Below are positions 16,066 through 25,086 of a DNA stretch of 64,000 nucleotides, in pieces (position 1 is the stretch's first letter; the number at the start of each line of letters is the position of its first letter). Under the pieces are notes generated by a model, which searched no databases, had not been told where the DNA came from, and saw only the letters and a list, made by a program, of their open reading frames with translations. Origin of the DNA: Candidatus Eiseniibacteriota bacterium (GTDB taxonomy: Bacteria > Eisenbacteria > RBG-16-71-46 > CAIMUX01); assembly GCA_020633975.1 (NCBI GenBank), contig JACKCR010000006.1, positions 248,001 to 312,000 of the forward strand. The letters are read 5' to 3'. The position numbers were made by a program, and so were the translations under genes.

Positions 16066-19000
16066 TCATGGCCGACCGGATCGATCGACCACCACCCGTC
16101 GAGAGGCGACGCCCGCTAGTGTCTCGAGCCTGAGGAAGTAGACTCCCCGGTCGAGGCCCACCTGCCTCGCCATCCACAACACCTCGAACTCTCCCGCTCC
16201 GTGCGTGGGTTCATCTACAAGGCGGACCACTTCGCGACCGCTCACATCGAACACGCCCAGCTGAACCCTCCCCTGCTCAGGGATGGTGTACCTCAGTACC
16301 GCACGTTCTCCGACGGGATGGGGCGAGGGGCGCGCGAGCGCGAGGGCGTCGCCTCTACCCGCGACACCGAGCACGTCGCCTTCGTTTCCGTGACCGGGCA
16401 AGCCTGCAGACGACGGCACGGAGTCCGGATCATCCGGATCCGAGCCTGCGTCTCGTTCGTCGCCGTCCAGGTAGGAGTCTCCATCGCGGTCGATCCCGAG
16501 TTGTGTCTCCTCTCCTACACGTACGGCCGTGAACGTCGTCTCTCGGCCGGGGCCGGACTCCATGACGAGCGCCTCGGTCGACAACGGTTCTTCGCCCGAG
16601 CGATCGGGATTCCACCCGACTCCGGGGACATAGGCCCAGCCGCGAAGTTCGCCCTGCGCGTCTCGTCCTTTCGCGAAGAGTCCGACGTTCCCCGCGGTCG
16701 CGGCGGCGAGGAGCGTGTCCAGGCGGTCGAGCGGGTCGCCACCCTGCGTTTCGCTACCTCGCGTCCCGGCATCTTGCGGCTCTCCGTCTTTCCACGCGCG
16801 TGCCTGTGTCGCGCGACCTCGCGACCCTCCACCCTGGGCCCCACCCAGTGTCACCTGGGCTCCGACGGACGCGTGCGTGCCCGTATCGAAGGCGAGGAGG
16901 TACTGCTCCACGTCGCGCCGATCGTCGTCGTTCTCGAAGCGGAAGAAGGGAAAGAAGAGGAAACCGAAGAGTGTGTCCTTGGCGCCGTCGTGATCGAACC
17001 CGAAACCGCGAACGGTCTCGCTCTGGCTCCGGTCGAAGCCGACGCGCTCGTAGAGGTTCCGGAGCTGGGGCGGGAACATGTCTTGCGTGCCCTGGATGAG
17101 CGGCGCGGGAATGAGGAGGTCGTCGCCTCCCGTGGGAAGCGTGTGACAGGTCACGCATTCGGTCGCTCCGAGGAGGCCGCCCGAGAGGAAGAGCTGTTCG
17201 CCGTGCGTCGCGTTCGGCCCGGATGCGGGATTCGGGAGTGCGCCGCTGAGTTCACGGTTCGGGTTGGGCGGGTACTCGACCGAGAGCAGGAACGACTCGA
17301 GATTCGCGAAGTCGCTTTCCGGGAGGGCAGCGTCTCGCCCCAAGATCTCGACGAAGGTGGACCGGAAGTCTGAAAGGACCGGGCGGTCGCCTCGCCAGTG
17401 AAACGGCTCCGTATCAGCGAGTCCGCGGAGGCTTTGTGTCACCATCGGCCCCTTCATCGGATGGAACCCGGAGAACTGGTTCGGGACCCATTCGCCTTGG
17501 GGATCGCCCAGATCCCAGGCGAGGCCGTCCATGTCCGCGAAGAGGTGGCACGTCGCGCAGGAGAGGTCACCGTGAGCCGAACTCCCTTCCGCGTCGTAGA
17601 AGAGACGCTGACCTTCGCGCTCCGTCGATGAGAACGGGTCCAAGGGGAGGTCGATCTGGATCGTGCTGTCGTTCGAGAGGTCGACGACGGTGAGTGCATG
17701 ATCGATCCGTGCGTAGACGTAGAGCTTGTTTCGGAGTTCGTCGAGCTCGAGTCCGGCAGGGCCGGCACCGACCTCGATCTGCCTCAGCAGTGCACCCGAG
17801 CCATCGAGAACGGCCACCTTGGACGAACCGAACGCCGCCAGGTAGACACGATCGCCTGCAGCATTCATCTCGATGTCCAGAGGCAGCGAGAGACTCTGCG
17901 CACGCTCAGCAGGACTCCCGGACGGGACGCCATAGTCGATGTGATCGTTCAGGTGGCGCGTGGTGAGGATGTGAGAGGTCGGCGAGAGGATCGAGATCCG
18001 GGTCTGGGCGAACTGCCCGGCGAGGTTCGGAGCGAACCGGATCTCGTTGAATGCATCTTGATGCGCGATGAGGAGGTCGCCCGTGGTGGGGCTGGTCTCG
18101 GTCGCGAACAGATGCGTTCCGACGCCGCGGTATGTGTCCGCGATGCCTCCTGTCCCAGTGGAGATAGCGACGACGTCGCAATCGGTCAGTTCATACGGGA
18201 GGAACGCGTCCCAGCTCGTTCCGCTCTCGTCCACCCAATGTGACCCGTCATGGCGAACGATGAGCGCGACGTCCGGAGGGGAGGGTAGGTCGGGATCCAT
18301 GGGCGGATCGGGAGCGGGCGGACCACCACCCTGTACTACTTGATCGAGCGGCACTACGGTCGTCCGGTTTCCGCTTTGGAGCGCGGAAACGTAGACGGTC
18401 GTTCCATCGGGGGAGACGGCGAGACTCCGCGGGTCGCTCATCGGGAGCGGCACCTCGATCGGGGGCGCGGAAAGATCGGCAGGGTCGTAGATCCGCACGA
18501 GGTCTTCTTGCGAGAGACAGACGAAGGCGCGTTCTGGTGATCCCGCGAAGACGACGTCCGTGGGCTCGTCTCCGACCTGGAGCGTGTGGACGACGCTTCC
18601 AGATCGAGTGCCCAACGTGGAAGGGGGCGTCTCCGTCGAGAGATCCAAGATCAAGATCGAGATCGAGTCGGAGAGGTGGTTCACGACCCAGACTTCGTCG
18701 TCGCTACGTGCACGGATGGATACCGGATCGAGACCGACGGGGATCCTTGCCGCCGAGACGGGCGCGTCTTCCGCCGTGAGGTCGAGGACATGAATCCGGT
18801 GATCGTCTGGGACTGCGAGGAACAGAACGTCGCCGGAGGGCGAGAGTTCTACGGAGTGCACGGATGCGGACTCGAAGGTCGATCCGGTGGCGCAGGTTGG
18901 GGTCGTCGAGCTTAGGAGGCAGAGCAGGGCCGAGAGCGCGGCCGAGCACTTCGTCAGGTGAACCGTTGAACCTCGAGCAGATCCCGCGAGCCAAGGGGGA

Positions 19001-19077
19001 CGCTTCCGGGGCCGGCACGCACGAGCGAGGGCCGGAGCCAGTGGGAAGTCGGCGTTGTGTTGGACACGCGGGGCCAT
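16066..19077 (-). CDS. Exported beta-propeller/di-haem cytochrome c protein with FlgD-like C-terminus
   Basis: A 1003-residue modular protein. A hydrophobic export segment at about residues 44-64 (ALSALLCLLSS) is followed by a YncE-like seven-bladed propeller (about 70-480; repeated blades such as LAVSPDGTTVYVSAL). Then comes a cytochrome-c-peroxidase-like part (about 500-770) with two haem sites, CATCH and CVTCH, and the family segment EPFHWRGDRPVLSDF. The C-terminus is a FlgD-like sorting domain (YTIPEQGRVQLGVFDVSGREV). Proteins of this build are periplasmic or surface redox proteins of the MauG/CcpA superfamily, whose substrates vary. A Gly/Arg-rich and acidic linker lies before the sorting domain. 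ATG 19077 has gaggcgg upstream but gives a long basic n-region of about 40 residues. Confidence 0.85.
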   Translation of the reverse strand: MAPRVQHNADFPLAPALARACRPRKRPPWLAGSARGSTVHLTKCSAALSALLCLLSSTTPTCATGSTFESASVHSVELSPSGDVLFLAVPDDHRIHVLDLTAEDAPVSAARIPVGLDPVSIRARSDDEVWVVNHLSDSISILILDLSTETPPSTLGTRSGSVVHTLQVGDEPTDVVFAGSPERAFVCLSQEDLVRIYDPADLSAPPIEVPLPMSDPRSLAVSPDGTTVYVSALQSGNRTTVVPLDQVVQGGGPPAPDPPMDPDLPSPPDVALIVRHDGSHWVDESGTSWDAFLPYELTDCDVVAISTGTGGIADTYRGVGTHLFATETSPTTGDLLIAHQDAFNEIRFAPNLAGQFAQTRISILSPTSHILTTRHLNDHIDYGVPSGSPAERAQSLSLPLDIEMNAAGDRVYLAAFGSSKVAVLDGSGALLRQIEVGAGPAGLELDELRNKLYVYARIDHALTVVDLSNDSTIQIDLPLDPFSSTEREGQRLFYDAEGSSAHGDLSCATCHLFADMDGLAWDLGDPQGEWVPNQFSGFHPMKGPMVTQSLRGLADTEPFHWRGDRPVLSDFRSTFVEILGRDAALPESDFANLESFLLSVEYPPNPNRELSGALPNPASGPNATHGEQLFLSGGLLGATECVTCHTLPTGGDDLLIPAPLIQGTQDMFPPQLRNLYERVGFDRSQSETVRGFGFDHDGAKDTLFGFLFFPFFRFENDDDRRDVEQYLLAFDTGTHASVGAQVTLGGAQGGGSRGRATQARAWKDGEPQDAGTRGSETQGGDPLDRLDTLLAAATAGNVGLFAKGRDAQGELRGWAYVPGVGWNPDRSGEEPLSTEALVMESGPGRETTFTAVRVGEETQLGIDRDGDSYLDGDERDAGSDPDDPDSVPSSAGLPGHGNEGDVLGVAGRGDALALARPSPHPVGERAVLRYTIPEQGRVQLGVFDVSGREVVRLVDEPTHGAGEFEVLWMARQVGLDRGVYFLRLETLAGVASRRVVVDRSGRP

Positions 19078-19406
19078 GAACCGCCTCGTTCGCAGGGAAT
19101 CTCGCGGGAGTTCCGGCTAGATGGCCGCCAGACGGCTTCCGGGGTTCCGTTGCTCAGTGAGGGAGCGGGGACACACGCCGACAAGCGTAGCACAGATGTC
19201 AACGACGTCAGGCCGAGGCGGGAAAGGCAGTGGCCCTGTACGATCGGGATTTCAGCTTTTCCCACGAGCAGGACGCTTTGCACGATCGAGATTTCGGTTT
19301 TGGCGCCGAACCGGGCTACCCGCCGGCCGTGTCGGCGCTGCGATGCCGATATCCTTCGGTGTCCGTTCCTCCGAACGACTAGAGCAGCTCGGTCCCAGAC
19401 AACTCC
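19078..19406. repeat. Intergenic region with a pair of imperfect direct repeats
   Basis: 329 bases between two minus-strand genes. Two near-identical elements, ACGATCGGGATTTCAGCTTT at 19240 and ACGATCGAGATTTCGGTTTT at 19282, lie 42 bases apart. That is four helical turns, which suits two binding sites on one DNA face. A further inverted pair (GCGCCGA at 19303, TCGGCGC at 19332) follows. No gene is visible. Confidence 0.45.
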
Positions 19407-21413
19407 TCACCTCGATGCTCGTGCCGCGCGCTCCCGCTCCTGAGTTTCCCGCCAACGGAGCCACTCGTCGAGCACGATGAGGCTCCAGAGTGCGCGGGCG
19501 TGGTCGGCCCGCCGTGCTTCGTGCTCCTCCAGCAGCTCCTTCGCGGCGTCCGGATCGAGTCCGACGTCTGCGAGACGCGCATCTCCCACTCGGGATGCGG
19601 CCCAGTCGCGAAGCGGGCCGCGGAGCCACTGGCTGAGGGGGATCGAGAGTCCGCGCTTGCGGCGGTGGACGATGTCCCGAGGGAGATAGCGGAGTGCGTA
19701 CTCTTTGAGGAACGCCTTTGTGCGGAAGCCGCGCACGCGTTCCTGGTCCGGGAGCGTTGCGGCGAATTCGAGCACCGCATGCGCGAGGAAAGGAGCGCGC
19801 AGTTCGAGCGCCGACCGCATCCCGGCGCGATCCGACTTCGTGAGCAGTCCTTCGGCGAGGGAGGTTTCGAGGTCGTGACGTTGGATCCGGTCGAGCAGTG
19901 TGCCGGTGGCGTCGTTGGCGCTTGGATCGCCGCCGATCGAGAACGGTGATGTCGCGTGCTGAGCCGTCGCGCCTGGCCTGGTTCCCGTCGAGTGGGATGG
20001 CACGTTGTTGCGGTCTGCTTCCGACGGGACCGGAGACGTCGACCCGATGTTCAGCGTCGGGATGTCGGTGACTCCGAGTCGGCGAAGCAGCTCGGGAGTC
20101 AGGTTCGACGTCCAGAGCAGATGTCGCGTGAGGCCCTCGATCTCTGCGCCGTCGACGAACCGCTTGAGTAGTGCGCCGATCGTGACCTTCTTGTCGCTCT
20201 GCGGCCAGCTGTGGACGAGCTTCCGCGTCAGGCTGCGAAGGGGAGAGGGCCAGGCTGCGAACTTCGAGGAGTAGAGTGCCCCGAGGTAGGTGGGATACCC
20301 GCCGAAGATCTCGTCGGCTCCCTCGCCGACCAGCACGAGCTTGACGTCCTGGGCGGCCCGGCGTGCGAGCATGGCGGTCGGCACCCAGGCAGGATCGGCC
20401 AACGGCTCCCCGACGAGCGAGATGAGTTCGGCAATTCCCTCCGGGAAGGACTCCGCGGTCACCCAGACGGACTCGGGTTCGCAGCCGAGGTGACGGGCGA
20501 CTCGCTCGGCGAACGCGCCTTCGTCGTAGCTGTCCTCTCCGAAGCGCAGAGTGTAAGAGCGCAGCGTCTGGTCGGGGCGTTCGCGACGTGCGATCGCGGC
20601 GACGAGGGACGAGTCGATGCCGCCGCTGAGGAAGACGCCCGCGGGTACCTCCACTTCGCTCTGGCTCCGCACGGCATGGCGGAGGATCTGGTCGAACGCG
20701 TCGATCGAGGCCGGCTGCTTCTTGGCCTGAGAAACACTCCAACGCCAGTAGCGTCGCTTGTGCATCCGTCCGTTCTCGAAGCAGAGGATCTCGGCGGGGC
20801 CGACCTTGCGGATGTCGGCGTACGGCGAGTAGGGAGCTACGAACGAACCGAAGCGGAGGAAGCTCTGGAGCGCGGCCCGGTCCGGTGTGAGTCCAACCGA
20901 TGGGTGCGTGGTGAGCGCGGCGACCTCGGTGGCGAACCGAACGGTCGAACCGTCGTAGGAGTAGAAGAGCGGACGTTCGCCGATCCGGTCCCGGGCGAGG
21001 AGGAGTCGGTTGTTCCGTGGATCCCAAACAGCGACCGCGAACACGCCTTCCAGCCGTTCGACGAACGACTCTCCGAGTTCGAGATAGAGCCCCGGGATGA
21101 CGGCGACATCGGTGCTCTGGTTGACTTGGCGTCCGCGTTCGGCGAGCCATTCCCTCAGGCTCTCGGCGTTGTCGATCTCGCCATTACAGGCTGCGACCAC
21201 ACCTGACTCCGGATCTTCGAGCGGTTGGTGCCCCCCTCCGAGCCCGCGGATCGCGAGACGCGTTGCTCCGAGTGCGCCTGCGGAGACGGTGGCGAGTCCT
21301 TCATCATCCGGTCCACGATGCGCGAGTGCGAGGTTCATCCGGGCGACGTCTACCTGATCGCGGTCCACTTGACCGACGCCATCGAGAGAGAGAACGCCGC
21401 AGAGTCCGCACAT
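19407..21413 (-). CDS. asnB: Asparagine synthase (glutamine-hydrolysing)
   Basis: A 668-residue class II amidotransferase. The N-terminal MCGLCGVLSLDG supplies the Cys2 nucleophile of the glutaminase half (about residues 1-215). The synthetase half carries the PP-loop SGGIDSSLVAAIA and VLVGEGADEIFGGYPTYLG. Ammonia from glutamine is passed to an aspartyl-AMP-type intermediate. The length is above the E. coli enzyme (554) and fits the AsnB/AsnH forms found in surface polysaccharide clusters. A Ser/Thr-rich insert of about 45 residues lies near residue 470. The start is 5 bases after the glycosyltransferase stop, so the two are one operon. The context leaves open amidation of a sugar or peptide instead of free aspartate. 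Confidence 0.9.
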   Translation of the reverse strand: MCGLCGVLSLDGVGQVDRDQVDVARMNLALAHRGPDDEGLATVSAGALGATRLAIRGLGGGHQPLEDPESGVVAACNGEIDNAESLREWLAERGRQVNQSTDVAVIPGLYLELGESFVERLEGVFAVAVWDPRNNRLLLARDRIGERPLFYSYDGSTVRFATEVAALTTHPSVGLTPDRAALQSFLRFGSFVAPYSPYADIRKVGPAEILCFENGRMHKRRYWRWSVSQAKKQPASIDAFDQILRHAVRSQSEVEVPAGVFLSGGIDSSLVAAIARRERPDQTLRSYTLRFGEDSYDEGAFAERVARHLGCEPESVWVTAESFPEGIAELISLVGEPLADPAWVPTAMLARRAAQDVKLVLVGEGADEIFGGYPTYLGALYSSKFAAWPSPLRSLTRKLVHSWPQSDKKVTIGALLKRFVDGAEIEGLTRHLLWTSNLTPELLRRLGVTDIPTLNIGSTSPVPSEADRNNVPSHSTGTRPGATAQHATSPFSIGGDPSANDATGTLLDRIQRHDLETSLAEGLLTKSDRAGMRSALELRAPFLAHAVLEFAATLPDQERVRGFRTKAFLKEYALRYLPRDIVHRRKRGLSIPLSQWLRGPLRDWAASRVGDARLADVGLDPDAAKELLEEHEARRADHARALWSLIVLDEWLRWRETQERERAARASR

Positions 21414-21418
21414 CTCGG

Positions 21419-23290
21419 TTAGTCCTGCGTGGCCGTAGTTGGAGCTGAGTCAGACGACGCTGGGAGCTCGACGCCCCACCAACCTCGTCTGAGTTCGACC
21501 ACGGTCGATCCGTAGACGGTCGCGAGCGAGTCGAGCCGCGCTTGTCCCTTTCGCTTCGAGATGAGATAGGCCGGGTGCGGCGAGGACTGGAGCCATGCGC
21601 CGACTTCCGACACGTGTACGACGCGGCCCGCTGCGAACGGCTCGTCGTTGCTCTCTGAGACGCGGTCCAGGTTCGAGATCCCTCCTTGCTCTCTGAGGGC
21701 GAACATCACGTAGTTGCTCGTCATCTCGCGGCCGTCACGGGAGAAGAGCGTGACCGGCTCACGCAGATAGAACGGGAGTCCGGGAGGGAAGCACTCGAGA
21801 CAAGCGACGCGTGTGTCGTCGCTGAGCTCCGGCATCTGCCGGACGAGCGAGAAGGTGGAGCCGACGGTCGCGGCTTCCTTCAGCCCAGGCCATCCGGCGA
21901 TCACGGCGAGAACAGGGAGGAGCGTGAAGACGCCGAAGAGGATCGCTGGCCGACGAACGCGGAGTGCGAATGCGGTGACGAGCGTGGCCGTTAGAAAGAC
22001 GACCGAGACTGGAAGGAAGATCGGCTGAAGCCTGTGGAACTCCGATCCGTGGATCCGGAACGCGCTCCGCATCGCTTCGGGCGCGAGTGCGTTCGCGAGG
22101 AGGAAACTCCCTCCGATCAGTGTGAGAAAGCTGAGGACCAGGGTGCCGCGGCGCACGAGACGTGCAGCCGCACCTGACGGGTTCTGGATCGCGGCCACGA
22201 ACACCCGTGCCGCCAAGGGAGCGAGCGCGACGACGCCCGGGAGGATGTATCCCGGGAGCTTGGAGCGGGAGGTCGAGAAGAAGACTACGACGACGAGTGC
22301 CCAGATGGCGAAGAGGAGGTCGCTCTCCTTCAGACGACGCCGAAGCTGCCATGCGCGGAACACACCCTCCGGGAGGAGCGCACTCCACGGGAAGAAGACG
22401 CCGAGCAAGACGGGGCCGTAGTACCAGAAGGGCGCCGTCCGGTGGAATGCCGTGGTGGAGTAGCGCCGGAACGTCTCCTCGATGAGTCCGTATTGCGGGA
22501 AGTCTGGGCGGGCCAGACTGAGTCCGATGAACCAGGGCAGCGTCACCGCGAAGAAGACGAGCACGCCGAGAGGGGAGAACGCCGAGGGACGTCGGGGTCG
22601 CCCGAGCAACTTCGGAGTCAGCCAGCCGTGGACTCCGAGGACGAGGCCGGGCAGCAGGAAACCGACCGGTCCCTTGATGATCGTCGCGATGCCTGCAGCC
22701 GCGGCCCCCAGGACGCTGAAGATACTGCGTGCGCGTCCGTGACTCCGCTCCGCCTCGAAGCCGAGGAGGATCGCCGTGGCGACGAAGAGTGAGAGCGGGA
22801 GGTCGAAGATCACGATCCGGGCAAAGGCGAGGAGGAGCGGAGTCGAAGCGAGGACGAAGACGGCGAGCGCTGCCACGAGCGCAGAGTAGTGACGCCGGCA
22901 GAACTGGTAGATGAGGCCACAGAGAAGCAGAGCGGCGAGTGCGGTGGGAACTCGGGCAGCCGCCTCCGACACGCCGAACGCGGAATACGAAAGCGCGACG
23001 GCGTGGAAGTAGGCGATCGGCTTGTCGAGATAGGCGAGCCCGTTGAACGTCGGGACCCACCCCAACGGAACCCCGAGCAGCTCGCGGGCGACTTCGGCGT
23101 TCCGGCCTTCGTCCGGGTCGACCAAGGGCCAGGCACCGAGACCGCTCAGGAAGACGAAGGCGGCATAGAGGAAGGCGGCAATGCCGAGCGGAGCCGCCTT
23201 GTCATTCCCACGCTCGGTCTCGCGCAATCCCGTCTCCCCGTTCCCGATCCCCTGCTCGACGGCCGGGGGCTGGACCCTGCCAGTCGGCAC
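21419..23290 (-). CDS. GT39/ArnT-like membrane glycosyltransferase
   Basis: A polytopic membrane protein of up to 623 residues in the dolichyl-phosphate-mannose/ArnT family (PMT_2). The first helix is followed by the catalytic-loop signature LVDPDEGRNAEVARELL, whose acidic pair is the family hallmark, and then by DKPIAYFHAVALSYSAFGV. About 10-12 helices are predicted up to residue 460, with a soluble periplasmic C-terminal domain after that. It would transfer a sugar from an undecaprenyl-phosphate carrier to a lipid or protein on the periplasmic side. GTG 23290 is the outermost start. A TTG at 23227 with ggggag upstream fits better with the candidate promoter at 23300-23308. Co-transcribed with asnB. 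Confidence 0.85.
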   Translation of the reverse strand: MPTGRVQPPAVEQGIGNGETGLRETERGNDKAAPLGIAAFLYAAFVFLSGLGAWPLVDPDEGRNAEVARELLGVPLGWVPTFNGLAYLDKPIAYFHAVALSYSAFGVSEAAARVPTALAALLLCGLIYQFCRRHYSALVAALAVFVLASTPLLLAFARIVIFDLPLSLFVATAILLGFEAERSHGRARSIFSVLGAAAAGIATIIKGPVGFLLPGLVLGVHGWLTPKLLGRPRRPSAFSPLGVLVFFAVTLPWFIGLSLARPDFPQYGLIEETFRRYSTTAFHRTAPFWYYGPVLLGVFFPWSALLPEGVFRAWQLRRRLKESDLLFAIWALVVVVFFSTSRSKLPGYILPGVVALAPLAARVFVAAIQNPSGAAARLVRRGTLVLSFLTLIGGSFLLANALAPEAMRSAFRIHGSEFHRLQPIFLPVSVVFLTATLVTAFALRVRRPAILFGVFTLLPVLAVIAGWPGLKEAATVGSTFSLVRQMPELSDDTRVACLECFPPGLPFYLREPVTLFSRDGREMTSNYVMFALREQGGISNLDRVSESNDEPFAAGRVVHVSEVGAWLQSSPHPAYLISKRKGQARLDSLATVYGSTVVELRRGWWGVELPASSDSAPTTATQD

Positions 23291-23299
23291 CGGCCGCTC

Positions 23300-23308
23300 A
23301 CGTTAGCA
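23300..23308 (-). promoter_or_regulatory. Candidate extended -10 promoter for the GT39-asnB operon
   Basis: On the minus strand TGCTAACGT matches TGn-TANNNT. Transcription would begin near 23293, inside the longest possible reading frame, which supports the internal start near 23227. Confidence 0.35.
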
Positions 23309-23338
23309 GCGCGCGAGAGGAAAGTCAGCCGCCCAGCG

Positions 23339-23365
23339 CGGCCGGCTCGGCTGAGGTCCCGGCCG
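23339..23365 (-). terminator. Hairpin after the SGNH hydrolase gene
   Basis: CGGCCGG and CCGGCCG form a perfect 7-bp stem around a 13-base loop, 10 bases past the stop of the SGNH gene. It separates that gene from the promoter of the GT39 operon. Confidence 0.45.
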
Positions 23366-23374
23366 GTCGGATTC

Positions 23375-24514
23375 CTACTTGCTGGATGTCGATGGGGCCG
23401 AACTCGGGGGACCTGATCCCGGCAGCCAGCCGAGCGCTTCCACCTTGGCTGCGATCGTGTCTGCGACCAGGCGGTGCCCACGTGGGTTCCAGTGGGAGTC
23501 GTAGGTGAAGCCGAGGGCAGAGTCGGGGTGGAGTCGCTCGTACTCCTCGAAGGCTGGGGCGAGATCCAGTTGGCTCCCGACGCCAGGCGGGGGGACGTTG
23601 GCCAGGAACGCCGTGTCGGAGAGGCCAGGTAGGACCACGAGCAGGAACCGAACGCCACGTGCCTCGCACTTGGACGCCATGGTGTCGATCAGGTCCGCCG
23701 TCAGCCGCTCCGATTCGCTCGGGCCGGACTCGCCGGAAGCCGCCGCCGGATCTTCTCCGTGAGACTCGGCCCGGAGTCCGGCCAGGCGGAAGGCGAGGAC
23801 ATCGTAGAGGACGAACCGTCGCTGGATCTCGCGACGGATCCGCATGGAGAGGGGAACGGACGGCTCGACCGCGGCCCGGAGTTTCAGCTCGCCATTGGCC
23901 TCTCGCGTGAAGTACGGCTTCTGGTAGATCCCCCACGCGGTCGGCTGGCCGTTGTCGAGGATGTCGTTCCGGTAGAGGCAGAGAAGGACGACGTCCGGTT
24001 CGCTCGGGAGGACCACGTCGTCCAGGAGCAGGAGCTCCTGATCGGTCGAGTAGCCGATGACGCCGAAGTTGCCAACGGCGGCGAACGGCCACTTCTCACG
24101 CAGAAGTGCGCTGAAAGTCTCGTTCTCTTCCACACCGTGGCCGAAGACGTAGGAGTCCCCCAGGACCGCGACGGAGAAGACGGAGTCGGGCGGTGCGAAC
24201 ACCGGCCCGCGAAAGCCGCGTTCGTTGATCTCGACGTGGGTGTCGAAGTCTCTCCGGCGGAATCTCGTATCCGCGCCCGGCCGGTTGGCCCAACCGTAGC
24301 GGGCGTCGAACTGGACGAAGAGGTCCTCCGGCCGCTGTTGCCGCTCCGCCACGTACGCGAGGTCCGGGAACTTCTTCCGCGCGTACCATTCGCCTGCGAA
24401 CACGACGGCGATCAGTACGAGCACCAGTAGGAGCAGCTGTCCCAGGATCAGCTTCAGAATCCGTGCCAAGCGAGCGATGTCTCCCCGTTCCTTCGTTTCC
24501 GCATCTGGTGCCAT
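23375..24514 (-). CDS. Membrane-anchored SGNH/GDSL-type hydrolase
   Basis: A 379-residue protein with one N-terminal membrane helix (about residues 20-43, KLILGQLLLLVLVLIAVVF) and an SGNH-fold domain on the outer face. Block I is GDSYVFGHGV (nucleophile Ser). An Asn-containing block follows in LYRNDILDNG, and the C-terminal DSHWNPRGH supplies the Asp-His pair. Such proteins de-acetylate or acetylate surface sugars (AlgX/AlgJ-like) or act as esterases. Its place next to a GT39 transferase and asnB fits cell-surface glycan modification. ATG 24514 has only a weak ribosome binding site. Confidence 0.8.
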   Translation of the reverse strand: MAPDAETKERGDIARLARILKLILGQLLLLVLVLIAVVFAGEWYARKKFPDLAYVAERQQRPEDLFVQFDARYGWANRPGADTRFRRRDFDTHVEINERGFRGPVFAPPDSVFSVAVLGDSYVFGHGVEENETFSALLREKWPFAAVGNFGVIGYSTDQELLLLDDVVLPSEPDVVLLCLYRNDILDNGQPTAWGIYQKPYFTREANGELKLRAAVEPSVPLSMRIRREIQRRFVLYDVLAFRLAGLRAESHGEDPAAASGESGPSESERLTADLIDTMASKCEARGVRFLLVVLPGLSDTAFLANVPPPGVGSQLDLAPAFEEYERLHPDSALGFTYDSHWNPRGHRLVADTIAAKVEALGWLPGSGPPSSAPSTSSK

Positions 24515-25086
24515 CGACGTTTCGTCGCGACCGGTCGGACGGCACCGTCGGGCGACTGGCCCGCGCCCGCTACCGACACGTAGGGATCAGTGTAGCCGAT
24601 GCGGCGGGTGGCTCTAACCTCTGGGCGGAAGCGACGCGGGCCGGTCCGCTCGTCGCGATCTGGCGGCGCGGGCCGGTCGCCATTCGCTTGTGAGCTGCAA
24701 GGCGTTGACACAGGTGGCGTTGGATCGGCCAACAGACAGACGACCAACACGCAGAAATCTGCAACAAAAGCCCGAAACCGGGGGGATCCCCCAATTGCCA
24801 ACTCCTTTGGTTGTGCTACCTTCTTCATCTGAGAGTTCGACGGTTCGGCGTCCTGCAGCCGAGGCAACAGGGGCAGCGCGGTAGCCCATCCGCATCCCAG
24901 ATCTTCCGCGCAACGGTTCGAACTCATTCCGACAGACAGAGGTCCGGCACCTTAGCTACCCCCTCGCCCGGACCTGAACCCCGAGAGTCCTCGCGTTCGG
25001 CCAGGTCGAACTGGCGCGTCGCGTATGTACGGTGGCCGCATGCGCTCCCATGGGGCAGGCACGTCATCCGAGGAGGTTCCCTTTCC
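24515..25086. other. Long divergent intergenic region with a candidate promoter
   Basis: 572 bases without a supportable gene. For the plus-strand beta-helix gene a good promoter is seen: TTGCCA (24795-24800), a 16-base spacer, and TGC-TACCTT, an extended -10 ending at 24822. That would leave a 5' leader of about 255 bases. The middle of the region is slightly less GC-rich than its surroundings. An aggagg site sits at about 25070. Confidence 0.45.

Noticed and set aside
24811-25086. Longer N-terminus for the beta-helix protein
   Set aside because: It would place 92 non-hydrophobic residues before a perfect signal peptide; aggagg lies just before the ATG at 25087.
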